Below are positions 35,199 through 44,100 of a stretch of DNA of 64,000 nucleotides, in pieces; positions within the stretch are counted from its first letter, which is position 1; every line of letters starts with the position of its first letter. The stretch lies in contig NZ_BANR01000025.1 of NCBI RefSeq assembly GCF_000332975.1, positions 23,169 through 87,168 on the forward strand, read 5' to 3'. Source of the stretch: Gordonia aichiensis NBRC 108223 (lineage in GTDB: Bacteria > Actinomycetota > Actinomycetes > Mycobacteriales > Mycobacteriaceae). A model generated the notes under the pieces. The model had not been told where the DNA came from and made no database searches. It saw nothing but the letters and a program-made list of their open reading frames with translations. A program made the translations under genes and the position numbers.

Positions 35199-35969
35199 TC
35201 AGAGTTGCGCGCGCAGATAGGAGAGGTCTGCGGGGATGCCGTCGGCGGGGGTCTCGAGAATCAGCGGCGCGTCGGCGATGCGCGCGACCTCAACGAGCAC
35301 ATCGGGATCGATGTGGCCCGATTCCAGATTCGCGTGACGATCACGACCCGAGTCGAATTCGTCGCGCGAGTTGTTCAGGTGGACGAGATCGATACGACCG
35401 GTGATTGCGCGGACGCGTTCGACAAGACCGACGAGATCTTCGCCGCCCGCCCACGCGTGGCAGGTGTCGAGACAGAATCCGGCCTGCTCGAAATCGCCGA
35501 CCGCATCCCACAATCGGTCGATGGCCTCGAGAGTCCTGGCCATGGCGTGATCGCCGCCCGCGGTGTTCTCGATGAGGATCGGCACACCGAAGCCGCCATT
35601 GTCCTCTTGACGGTCGAAGAGCTTGCGCCAGTTGGCAAATCCCTGTGCGGCGTCCTCGCCGTCGCGCAGGTGGCCGCCGTGGACGACGAGACCGAATGCC
35701 CCGAGTTCTGCCGCGGCAGCTGCCTGCTGTTCGACGGCCTTCCGTGACGGCATGCGGAGGCGGTTGTTCAGACTTGCGACGTTGATCTGGTAGCTCGAAT
35801 GCACCACCACGTCGACGGGTGATTCACGGATCTGCTGAGCCTGGGGGTGGGGCTCCGGCTTCTTCCAGCTCTGCGGGTCGGTGACGAACATCTGGAAGAC
35901 GTCGACCCCGAGCTCTTCGGCGGTCTCGAGGGGTTCGGCGTCTTCACGCAGATGGGCTCCGATGCGCAT
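35199..35969 (-). CDS. nfo: Deoxyribonuclease IV (endonuclease IV family)
   Basis: The 256-residue TIM-barrel endonuclease IV (AP endonuclease family 2) cleaves DNA at abasic sites in base excision repair. The zinc-binding residues are spread across [12 protein letters not shown] (His), [13 protein letters not shown] (His), [10 protein letters not shown] (Glu), [12 protein letters not shown] (Asp and His), [20 protein letters not shown] (His, Asp, His) and LILETPADG (Glu). All are present, so the enzyme should be active. ATG at 35969 begins MRIGAHL, the usual first strand; the 33 upstream codons look non-coding. It is somewhat shorter than E. coli Nfo (285) but typical for actinobacteria. Confidence 0.93.
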   Translation of the reverse strand: MRIGAHLREDAEPLETAEELGVDVFQMFVTDPQSWKKPEPHPQAQQIRESPVDVVVHSSYQINVASLNNRLRMPSRKAVEQQAAAAAELGAFGLVVHGGHLRDGEDAAQGFANWRKLFDRQEDNGGFGVPILIENTAGGDHAMARTLEAIDRLWDAVGDFEQAGFCLDTCHAWAGGEDLVGLVERVRAITGRIDLVHLNNSRDEFDSGRDRHANLESGHIDPDVLVEVARIADAPLILETPADGIPADLSYLRAQL

Positions 35970-36039
35970 GACGCCAACGATAGTGACCAACGCCGACAGA
36001 CATTCCTGCAGGGAGTGTGTGCATCGCCCCCGCGTCGCG

Positions 36040-36252
36040 TCAGTCTCCGAGTCCTGGCTCGGTTTCAATCGTGATCGGTACCCCGCTGGCGATCAGTAGG
36101 CGGCACGGCGCTTCGGTGTCGCGATAGAGATGCAGCCACTCGTGGCCGGAGCCGTGCTCGTAGACATTGTCGAGCGCGCGGTTCAGTCGGGCCTCGGCCT
36201 CTTTGGTGATCAAGTAGCGCTGATCGCCGTAGCGGAGAAAACGGTTGGGCAT
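36040..36252 (-). CDS. Small conserved-type hypothetical protein (70 aa)
   Basis: A 70-residue protein with an excellent ribosome-binding site (GGGAGGTTTC before the ATG at 36252), basic N-terminal half (MPNRFLRYGDQRYLITKEAE) and a compact, mostly hydrophilic remainder with a Cys in EAPCRLLIASG. No membrane helix or motif is seen. I do not recognise a family, although short proteins of this look recur in actinobacteria. It is transcribed towards the nuclease gene after a gap of about 70 bp, so the two may share a transcript. Confidence 0.65.
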   Translation of the reverse strand: MPNRFLRYGDQRYLITKEAEARLNRALDNVYEHGSGHEWLHLYRDTEAPCRLLIASGVPITIETEPGLGD

Positions 36253-36391
36253 GAAACCTCCCGGCGCCTGGATGACGTATCGATGTGATGCGCATCACCA
36301 GTCTAGGAAGTATGGGCTGTGGATGCGCTGACAACGAGTGGTAAATACCTCGTATCCGTACGGTATTCACTAGGCTGACAAAGAGTTAAGG

Positions 36392-37738
36392 ATGGACGAC
36401 GTTCCATCGTGTTCGTCGAGCGCGCAGCGCAGCGCACGCTCGACCGATGGAATTCGAGGATTACTCCCCTTGAGTGTGGACGACGCGGTACGGCCTCCGG
36501 CACGAGGTGCAGGTGATGACGACTCCGACGAGCCGTCGACGATGGCGCCGGTTCTCGACGATCTCGCGGACGCGGCAGAGATGGAGGCCGAGCCGCAGAA
36601 GCGTCGAGATCTGACCCTCGTCCGACGCATCGCGATCACGGCATGGGTCGCGTTCATGATCTACGAAGTCTCTGTCTACGGGCTCGCCTTCGATCGCACG
36701 CGGCTCATCGTGCTGCTGTGTCTCGGCTTGTTCGCTGCGACGATCGGCCGACGGCGCGCGATCACCGTGCTGATCGACTGGGCGCCGTTCGCGCTGATCC
36801 TCATCCTCTACGACTGGACGCGCGACGTCGCGCGCATCGTGAACATGCCGACGCACTGGCATCTCGCGGCCGACGTCGATCACGCGTTGTTCGGCGTGGT
36901 TCCGACCGTGTGGCTGCAGGGCCACCTCAAAGAGGCGTCCGCACCGTGGTGGGAGATCATCACCAGCGTCGTCTACATGTCGTATTTCGTGGTCCCGTAC
37001 GCGGTCGCCGCCGTGCTGTGGTTGCGTGACCGCTCATCATGGAGACGCTTCGCGGCATGCTTCGTCGCTGCAACGTTCCTCGGACTCGTGGGTTACACCC
37101 TCGTTCCCGCGGCCCCGCCCTGGGCTGCCGCACGATGCACGTCGGCGGAGGTCGTCGACGGTCCGCGCGAGGCCGAGTGCATGACAACGCCCGAGGCGGC
37201 GACGCCCGGTGGCATTCTGGGGCCGACCGATCCGCAGCACGAGGGTGCGCAACCCTACGTCGAACGCATCTCTGCGCGTGGCTGGGAGTATCTCCACATT
37301 CATGTCGCGTCGAACCTGATCGAAATCGGCCAGGGCAAAGCGAATCTCGTCGCGGCGATTCCGTCACTGCACGCCGGGTTGACCATGGTGCTCGCCCTGT
37401 TCATGTGGCCACGGGTCAAGGCGCTGGGCAAAACGTTGTTCATGGGATACGCGTTCGCGATGGCCTTCACGCTCGTCTACACCGCAGAGCACTATGTCTT
37501 CGACGTGTTGCTGGGTTGGGCACTCGCCGCTCTCGTGATCGCCGTCTACACGCTCATCGACCGGCGGTTCATCCTGCCGCGACAACGACGGCGCGAACAG
37601 GGACGACGCGAACAGGAGCGTGCGGCAGAGGCCGACGGCACAACCGAGGGCGCACACACCGACGGGGCACCAACCGGCGGGGCACCAACCGACGGGGCGC
37701 CAACCGACGGGGCGGCGTCCTCGCCGACCGGTGCCTGA
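36392..37738 (+). CDS. PAP2-superfamily membrane phosphatase / lipid phosphotransferase
   Basis: The 448-residue protein has a cytoplasmic N-terminal part (first 80 residues), then six or more helices starting at AITAWVAFMIYEVSVYGLAF. The PAP2 domain near residues 290-400 has AAIPSLHAGLTMVLALFMWP with the central His, and VYTAEHYVFDVLLGWALAAL with the HxxxD catalytic motif. Proteins with this layout include inositol-phosphorylceramide synthase-like enzymes and lipid phosphatases of actinobacteria. The actual substrate is unknown. The last 45 residues form a basic stretch followed by GAPTDGAPT-type repeats. ATG at 36392 has a nearby AAGG; a GTG at 36476 is an alternative start. Confidence 0.83.
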   Translation: MDDVPSCSSSAQRSARSTDGIRGLLPLSVDDAVRPPARGAGDDDSDEPSTMAPVLDDLADAAEMEAEPQKRRDLTLVRRIAITAWVAFMIYEVSVYGLAFDRTRLIVLLCLGLFAATIGRRRAITVLIDWAPFALILILYDWTRDVARIVNMPTHWHLAADVDHALFGVVPTVWLQGHLKEASAPWWEIITSVVYMSYFVVPYAVAAVLWLRDRSSWRRFAACFVAATFLGLVGYTLVPAAPPWAAARCTSAEVVDGPREAECMTTPEAATPGGILGPTDPQHEGAQPYVERISARGWEYLHIHVASNLIEIGQGKANLVAAIPSLHAGLTMVLALFMWPRVKALGKTLFMGYAFAMAFTLVYTAEHYVFDVLLGWALAALVIAVYTLIDRRFILPRQRRREQGRREQERAAEADGTTEGAHTDGAPTGGAPTDGAPTDGAASSPTGA

Positions 37739-37793
37739 AGGGAGCGGTGCCTGAAGGGAGCGGTGTCTGAAGGGAGCGGTGCCTGAAGGGAGC
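37730..37793 (+). repeat. Four tandem 16-bp repeats carrying stop, Shine-Dalgarno and GTG
   Basis: Four head-to-tail copies of GGTGCCTGAAGGGAGC (third copy GGTGTCTGAAGGGAGC) bridge the PAP2 stop codon and the start of the DUF6153 gene. Each copy contains TGA followed by AAGGGAG and then, with the next copy, GGTG. The first copy supplies the PAP2 stop and the last supplies the ribosome-binding site for GTG 37795. Confidence 0.95.
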
Positions 37794-37794
37794 G

Positions 37795-38292
37795 GTGACC
37801 GGTAATCTGGTCGCCGTGGCCCGACCGCAGCGGCGAGTGAGTGGTCGCCGACGATCCCTGCGACGCTTGGCGACCGGTCCCGCATGGCCGGCTTTCGCGG
37901 CCTTGCTCGTCATGGCCGTCGTCGCCATGCACGGTCTCGTCGGACCCACGCACGCCCCTGCTCCGACGGCGGGTGCTCCCGCGCACAGCGGCATTCCCAT
38001 GCCCGGTTTGCCCATGCCTGAGATGCCCAGGCCTGAGATGACGATGGCGGGGTCGGCGGGAGCCGACTCGCAGATGTCGTCCGGCGATCACTGCGCGATT
38101 CTCGGGCATCACTGCCTGTCCTTACGCGCCATCGACTTTCCCTCGCTCGAACCCGCGGTCGTGCCGATCCTGGTGTTCGCCGCTCTGCTGTTCGCGATGG
38201 TTGCGGTGTGGATCCCCACCGTTCGCCCACTCGGCCGACCACCGCCATGGGCGATACGTGGTCACCTGTGTCTGAACGTGATTCGCTGCTGA
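37795..38292 (+). CDS. DUF6153-like membrane protein, Met/His-rich
   Basis: The 165-residue protein has a basic N-terminus, one helix (AWPAFAALLVMAVVAMHGLV), an exterior loop rich in Met, His and Pro (MPGLPMPEMPRPEMTMAG, then Cys-containing HCAILGHHC), and a second helix (VVPILVFAALLFAMVAVWI). The layout fits DUF6153, small actinobacterial proteins often next to DUF305 genes, as here. The Met/His/Cys motifs suggest metal (copper) binding, which is inference. GTG at 37795 follows AAGGGAG by only two bases; GTG at 37816 is an alternative. The gene starts inside or just after the repeat bridge from the PAP2 gene. Confidence 0.68.
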   Translation: MTGNLVAVARPQRRVSGRRRSLRRLATGPAWPAFAALLVMAVVAMHGLVGPTHAPAPTAGAPAHSGIPMPGLPMPEMPRPEMTMAGSAGADSQMSSGDHCAILGHHCLSLRAIDFPSLEPAVVPILVFAALLFAMVAVWIPTVRPLGRPPPWAIRGHLCLNVIRC

Positions 38293-38370
38293 ATCGACGA
38301 CATCGGGCCCCAGTCATACCGGGGCCGAGTTCAGCAGATCACCTCCAGTACACAGACAAGGAACACATTG

Positions 38371-39042
38371 ATGTCCAGCACTTCATTTCGTCATGCCCGC
38401 CTGCTCGCAGTCTGTGCGGGCGCTGCGCTCATGGTCGGGATAGCGGGTTGTTCGACGTCCGACGAGTCGTCGACAAGTACATCGTCGACCCCACACCCGA
38501 GCGCGGCACAGAGCGCCTCGTCGGAGGCGACGACCCACAACGCCGACGACGTGACGTTCAACCAGAAGATGATCCCGCACCACCAGCAGGCCATCGCCAT
38601 GGCCGACCTCGTGCCGTCGCGTACCGAGAACTCTGCCGTCCGCGAGTTGGCGACACAGATCAAGAATGCTCAGCAACCCGAGATCGACCAGATGACACAA
38701 CGATTGGCATCGTGGGGTGTGTCGACCACGCAGAACTCGGACGGTTCGACCGACCACGGTTCGATGGATCACGGTTCGATGAGCCAGGGGGCGACGGATC
38801 ACGGCTCGATGGAGATGGGAATGATGTCGGAGCAACAGATGACGGACATGGAGAACGCGCGTGGTGCGGCGTTCGACCGGCTGTGGTTGCAGGGCATGAT
38901 CTCCCATCACCAGGGAGCAATCGAGATGGCCGACACCGAGTTGGCCAAGGGGATCGACCCGGCGTCGCGCACGATGGCCGAGCAGATCAAGAAGACGCAG
39001 CAGGCCGAGATCAATCGGATGCGTTCACTGCTCGGGCAGTGA
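38371..39042 (+). CDS. DUF305 lipoprotein
   Basis: The 223-residue lipoprotein has a signal with lipobox GIAGC, a Ser/Thr-rich linker, and a DUF305 ferritin-like helical domain. The domain contains the hallmark pair MIPHHQQAIAMADLVPSRTE and MISHHQGAIEMADTELAKGI, one in each half. Between the halves lies a His/Met/Ser-rich loop of repeated DHGSM units. DUF305 proteins are often linked to copper or to metal-stress genes, but biochemical function is poorly known. ATG at 38371 follows CAAGGAAC. The gene lies 78 bp downstream of the DUF6153 gene and is probably co-transcribed with it. Confidence 0.88.
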   Translation: MSSTSFRHARLLAVCAGAALMVGIAGCSTSDESSTSTSSTPHPSAAQSASSEATTHNADDVTFNQKMIPHHQQAIAMADLVPSRTENSAVRELATQIKNAQQPEIDQMTQRLASWGVSTTQNSDGSTDHGSMDHGSMSQGATDHGSMEMGMMSEQQMTDMENARGAAFDRLWLQGMISHHQGAIEMADTELAKGIDPASRTMAEQIKKTQQAEINRMRSLLGQ

Positions 39043-39076
39043 CCTCGGCATTGGCCTAGCGGTCTGCGACCGGTTC

Positions 39077-39112
39077 GACGGTCGGCGGGTGTACGGATGC
39101 CCGCCGACCGTC
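39077..39112 (+). terminator. Terminator after the DUF305 gene
   Basis: A perfect 13-bp stem (GACGGTCGGCGGG and CCCGCCGACCGTC) with a 10-base loop lies 35 bases after the DUF305 stop. The remaining 210 bases up to the thioesterase stop hold no feature I can support. Confidence 0.8.
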
Positions 39113-39324
39113 GGCTTCGGTTGTGTCGTTGGTGAATCGGGTCAGCAGCTGGCCGAGTCAGACGAACTTGCCGAGTTGGTTGGTGTAGGCCACTGGCATC
39201 TGAACGGCCGGTAATGATGACCGGCGTCGCAGACGGTTGCCTCGTACCCAGTTCCAGTACGACAAGTGGTGACCTAATAGTTACCTCGCGGTTTCACGGC
39301 CGGATCGTGCGGAATGGTGCCACC

Positions 39325-40296
39325 TCACGCCTCGCGATATCCCTCGGTGAGGTCGATGCTCGTGAAATCGATTTCCGCTGCGGCATTGTTGACAGCAGTG
39401 ACTGCGCCCATTCCGAACATTCCGTGCGAATCAAACAATCCCGCAGTGCCGATCGAAATGCCGTCACTCTCGACATGGCTGTCGGCTTCGACACCCACCC
39501 AGTCGCCGTACGGTAGACGTGCGAGCTCGACGGTCAGGTCGCAGTTGATGAAACCGATACCCGTCGATCCCCAGTTCGTGACGAGGCTCGTCGACTCGCC
39601 GGCTGTCACGGCTTTGACGAACGGCGTAGCGTGCTCGCCGTCGATCGTGGGCAGTGGATGCGACCAGAGCCGTTTACGCCGGCCGTTCTGATGCGCACCC
39701 ATGTCGGTGTTCCACGCGCCGACAGCGTGATTCGTCGTGCGTCGACCCGACGCCTCCGCCAGACCCGACGCCTCCGCGTCGGTATCCAGCCCCGACGCCT
39801 CCGCGTCGGAAGAGAAACGGGACATCAGGTCGTCATCGGGGATGTGTCCGGCTGGAGGCCGGAAGGTGATGGAGTCCGCTGGGCGCTGCCACCGTGCGCC
39901 CGGCGGGTTCTGTGAGGTCCGGAGGAACACAGCCGTCGCCCGTGCCACGACGACCTGATCGGCACTCGGGTCGCCACCCGTGCTGTTCGCCGGGGAGCCC
40001 TGGACCACATCGAGTTCTGCCACCCGGATTCGACGCCCCGCGCGAATGAGACGGCCTCGGGTGAACGTGGGAACGTCGAGGGCGACCTTGAACATGTCAA
40101 TCGTGAACCGAGCCGCTCGGAAACCGTTCTCGCCGAACCGGCGCTCGACGCGATGTGCGGCGAGTGCGCAGACGGCAGGTCCGTTGAGAGTGCCTGGCGC
40201 CCAGAGGCTCATGGCGTATGAGGTGGGAATTGCGGGACAGCTCTCGGTCTGGGAGTCCGAACCGTCCGAAGTGAAGAATGCGCTCGTTGTGGACAC
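39325..40296 (-). CDS. Acyl-CoA thioesterase family protein (TesB-like hot dog)
   Basis: The 323-residue protein resembles actinobacterial acyl-CoA thioesterases with two hot-dog halves. The first half has WAPGTLNGPAVCALAAHRVE and FKVALDVPTFTRGRLIRAGR, and the second has VGAWNTDMG, TSLVTNWGSTGIGFINCDLT and HVESDGISIGTAGLFDSHG. Such enzymes hydrolyse acyl-CoA to free acid and CoA. A stretch of about 25 residues around position 190 contains repeated (D)AEASG units, encoded by short DNA repeats near 39745-39805, and is probably a linker. GTG at 40296 is taken as start, but the frame is open to 40353. It stands alone, with no clear operon partner. Confidence 0.75.
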   Translation of the reverse strand: MSTTSAFFTSDGSDSQTESCPAIPTSYAMSLWAPGTLNGPAVCALAAHRVERRFGENGFRAARFTIDMFKVALDVPTFTRGRLIRAGRRIRVAELDVVQGSPANSTGGDPSADQVVVARATAVFLRTSQNPPGARWQRPADSITFRPPAGHIPDDDLMSRFSSDAEASGLDTDAEASGLAEASGRRTTNHAVGAWNTDMGAHQNGRRKRLWSHPLPTIDGEHATPFVKAVTAGESTSLVTNWGSTGIGFINCDLTVELARLPYGDWVGVEADSHVESDGISIGTAGLFDSHGMFGMGAVTAVNNAAAEIDFTSIDLTEGYREA

Positions 40297-40469
40297 TGAC
40301 AAACTCTTACCCTCATGTCCGTGGGCCGTCGCACACCGCCCCTCACAAACCATCCCTCACAAAGTGCCCCCACAGACCGGCCCCTACGAGCCAACGCCTG
40401 TGCAACGCGCTTTCGTGCAGTTGTGGCTGAATCCCGTCATAACGTCGGCCGCGGGGATACGCTGAGCGC

Positions 40470-41045
40470 ATGACCTTTGCGCCGTATGCAAAACAGATTC
40501 CCGACGAGTTGATCAACTCTATCCGTACAGCCATGATCGTCACATCGATCATCGGCATCGTGCTCGGTATCGTCGCCGTCGTATGGCCATCGGCAACGGT
40601 GCTCGTGCTTGCAGTTCTCTTTGGCATCGCGCTCATCGTCGCGGGCCTGTTCCGCATCTACGTGGCGTTCTCGGCCTCGATGCTCGGTACGGGCTGGCGC
40701 GTGCTCATCGGAATACTCGGTTTCCTGGTGCTGGTCATGGGCATCATCGCCCTGTTCAGTCCCGCCAACGCGGTCTGGTTCCTTGCGCTGTTCATCGGTT
40801 TCGCCTGGCTCTTCGACGGCATCGGCGATCTGGTCACCGCATTTTCCAAGACCGCGCACGCGCCCACCTGGTACCTGATCCTCACCGGCGTGATCTCAAT
40901 CCTCGCGGGACTCGTGCTGCTGATCGGTTCGTCGATGTGGGCTCTGAGCGTCCTGGTCTGGGTCGCGGGCATCATGCTCATCGTGATCTCGGTCGTCACC
41001 CTGTTCAACCTGCCCAAGAAGGTCTCCGACCAACCGGCGGTCTGA
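40470..41045 (+). CDS. HdeD family (DUF308) membrane protein
   Basis: The 191-residue protein has six closely packed helices, in three pairs, with repeated Gly-rich patterns: IVTSIIGIVLGIVAVVWP, VLAVLFGIALIVAGLFRIY, VLIGILGFLVLVMGIIALF, FLALFIGFAWLFDGIGDLV, ILTGVISILAGLVLLIG and VLVWVAGIMLIVISVVTLF. This is the DUF308 / HdeD architecture, named after an E. coli acid-resistance membrane protein. The molecular function is unknown. Start at ATG 40470 is good: it follows GCTGAGCGC after a gap with the divergent thioesterase gene. A strong terminator follows. Confidence 0.9.
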   Translation: MTFAPYAKQIPDELINSIRTAMIVTSIIGIVLGIVAVVWPSATVLVLAVLFGIALIVAGLFRIYVAFSASMLGTGWRVLIGILGFLVLVMGIIALFSPANAVWFLALFIGFAWLFDGIGDLVTAFSKTAHAPTWYLILTGVISILAGLVLLIGSSMWALSVLVWVAGIMLIVISVVTLFNLPKKVSDQPAV

Positions 41046-41060
41046 TCAGCCTCGTCTGTC

Positions 41061-41102
41061 GAGAAAGCGGTGGCCCCCACAGTGGGGAGCCACCGCTTTC
41101 TC
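41061..41102. terminator. Bidirectional terminator between hdeD-like gene and the synthetase gene
   Basis: A perfect 14-bp outer stem (GAGAAAGCGGTGGC and its complement) is capped by an inner CCCCAC/GTGGGG pairing. Convergent genes lie on both sides. The right arm ends CTTTCTCGTT, a weak T-rich tail. Confidence 0.85.
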
Positions 41103-41174
41103 GTTGTATCGCTTCGTGCGCGGACGCTCGTCGCGCTAGCAGGCAGTCGTGTTCCCAGGCAGTCGTGTTCCCGG

Positions 41175-44100
41175 TCAGTCGTGCCAGGGAGCGATCGGGT
41201 TGCCCTGCCACCGCGTGTGGGCGGGCACCACGTCGCCACGCATGACCAACGACGCCGGACCGACCGTCGCCGATTCGCCCAACCCGGATGCGGGCAGCGC
41301 AACGCAATGCGGTCCGAGCGTGGCGCCGTCGGCCAGAACCACGCGATCGATGGCCATCACGCGATCGTGGAACAGGTGAGTCTGCACAACGCAGCCACGT
41401 TCAACGGTGGCGCCCGCGCCGAGAGTCACCAGGTCGGCCTCTGGAAGCCAATAGGTTTCGCACCACACGCCCTTGCCGATCTGTGCGCCGAGGAGGCGCA
41501 GCCAGAGGTTGAGGATCGGGGTGCCGGTTGCGGCGTTCGCGAACCACGGTGCGGCAACGGTTTCCACGAAGGCGTCGGAGAGTTCGTTGCGCCAGACGAA
41601 GGAACTCCAGAGTGGATGCTCCGAGACCTCGATGCGGCCGACGACGGCCCACTTCGCTGCGGCAGCGACGCAACACGCAATGGCGCCGCATAAGATCAGC
41701 AGCAGGCCGCTGATCAGTCCGGCGATCACGTAGTTCGCCTGCTGGGCGATGTACTGCAGGCTCAGCAACATGAAGATGCCGAGTCCGAACGAGATCATCA
41801 CCGGGATCAGTCGGAGGGTTTCGATCACCGCGCGCGCCACCTTCAGTCGGGTGGGCGGGTCGAAGGTCCGCGACGTGTCGGTCTCTGCCGCGGTGCGTCG
41901 AAGCCGAATCGGCGGACTGCCAAGCCAACTCGATCCCGACTTCGCCCTGTCGGGTGCTGCCGACAGTACGGCGACCAGACCGTTCTTGGGTACCTTGCGT
42001 CCCGGCGCTGCCATTCCGGAGTTGCCGAGGAATGAGCGCTTCCCGATCTTCACATCGTCGATGTGCATCCAGCCGCCGCCGAGTTCGTAGGACGCGACCA
42101 TCGTGTCGTCGGCAAGGAAAGCGCCGTCGGCGATGGTGGTGAACTTGGGGAGCACGAGCGCTGTCGAGATCTCGGTTCCCTTGCCGACCTTCGCGCCGAG
42201 AACGCGGAACCACCACGGCGTGAGCAACCCGGCATAGAGGGGGAAGAGGTAGGTGCGGGCGGAGTCGAGTAGCCGCTCGGTCATCCACACCTGCCAGCCG
42301 ACACGCGACCGGACCGGGTGGTACCCCTTGTCCAGACCGATCGACATCGCACGGACGAGGATCGCGGTGATCGCAGCGAACACCGCAAGGCTCACGACTG
42401 CCGCAGCGGGCAGCAGGATCACAGATCGCAGGGCGACGTCGCGCAGCCGATCGGCGTGCAACGCCCACGTCCCGATGACGAGCAGTCCAGCGCCCAGCGA
42501 GATCAGGGGGATCGCGGCGAGAACCATCGACGACAGCCCGTAGACGGGGACCCAGAAGCTTGCCCGACGCGGTCGGTGATCGGGCCACGCGTGGGTGGCC
42601 TTGCCTATCTTGACCGCGGGTGATCCAGCCCAGTGCTGTCCCGCCTTGACCCGACCGAACACCGCGGACCCGGGACCGACCTCGGCATCCTTGCCGACGA
42701 CGGCGCCGGGGGCCAGCGTCGAGCGCGCCCCCACCGTCGCTCCGCGCTTGATCACGACCTCGCCGATGTGGACGACGTCGCCGTCGATCCACCAGCCCGC
42801 GACGTCGACCTCGGGTTCGACGGACGCGCCCTCACCGATCGTCAGTTTGCCGGTGACCGGCGGGATGGTGTGCAGGTCGACTCCGCGCCCGACCGACGCG
42901 CCGAGAGCGCGTGCGAGATAGATCATCCAGGGGGCACCCGAGAGATTGGCCGCGCCGCTCGCGACCAGCAGCCGCTCGGCGGCCCAGAGTCTTATGTGTA
43001 CTGCCCCGCCGCGCGGATACGTACCGGACTCGACGCCGCCGAGCAGGAGACGCGACCCGATCGCCGCGATGACCATTCGGCCGGGGGGTGTGATGAAGAC
43101 GATGAACGCCACGAGCACCACCCACCAGTTGACCTCGATGAGCCAGGGCACCGACACATCGAGCCTGCGGGCCGCCCATGCGCCGATGTTGTTGACGACG
43201 CCGAGCCAGGTGGCCCACTGCAGGCCGGTCAGCGTCGACAACGGCACCGACAGGAGTAGCTGCGCGACGCCGGCCGCGGCGGGTGTCGGCTTCACCACGC
43301 GAGGGTCGACGACCTCTGCCGCAGTCGTCTCACCGAGAAACTCTGCGAGCGAACCCAGCCGCGGGTGGTCGTAGAGATCGGCGACGGTGATCTCCGGGTA
43401 ACGCTCCCGCAGCGCCGTGACCAATTGCGCCGCGGCCAACGAGCCGCCGCCTTCGGCGAAGAAGTCGGTCTCGGTGCTCGTCACGGCTGCGCCGAGGACA
43501 TCGGTCCAGCGCGCTGCCAACCAGGCCTCGGTGCCGCTCAGGTCGCTCGCGTCCTCGTCGTCGGAGCCCTCGGCACCGGGGAGCGGCCACGGCAGCGCAT
43601 CGCGGTCGACCTTGCCGGACGTCCTGGTGGGCAGTTCGTCGACGAGGGCGAGGCGGGGCACCATCGGAGCCGGAAGTTGTTCTGCGAGAATTCGATGCGC
43701 GTTCGCGACGTCGAAACCCGGGTCGGGGGAGACGAGGTAGCCGACGAGCAGGCTGTTGCCCGCGGCGGTCTTCCGCACGGCGGTGGCAGCGCCACCCACC
43801 CCCGGCAGATGCTGGAGTGCGTTGTCGATCTCGCCCAGCTCGATACGCCTGCCGCCGACCTTGACCTGATCGTCGGCGCGTCCGCCGAACACCAGTCCCG
43901 CGCGATCGAGACGCACCAGGTCGCCGCTTCGGTAGGCGCGCTGCCAACCGAGAGTCGGCATGGGAGCGTACTTTTCGGCATCCTTGACCGGATCGAGATA
44001 GTGTGCGAGGCCGACGCCACCGATGATCAGCTCACCGGTCTGGCCCTCGGCCACCGGCATCCCGTCGGCGTCGACGACAGCGAGATCCCAACCGGGCAAG

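Noticed and set aside
36344..36367. AATACC and GGTATT as an operator before the PAP2 gene
   Set aside because: The 6-base arms are 12 bases apart and A/T-rich at the ends; chance or promoter elements explain them equally well.
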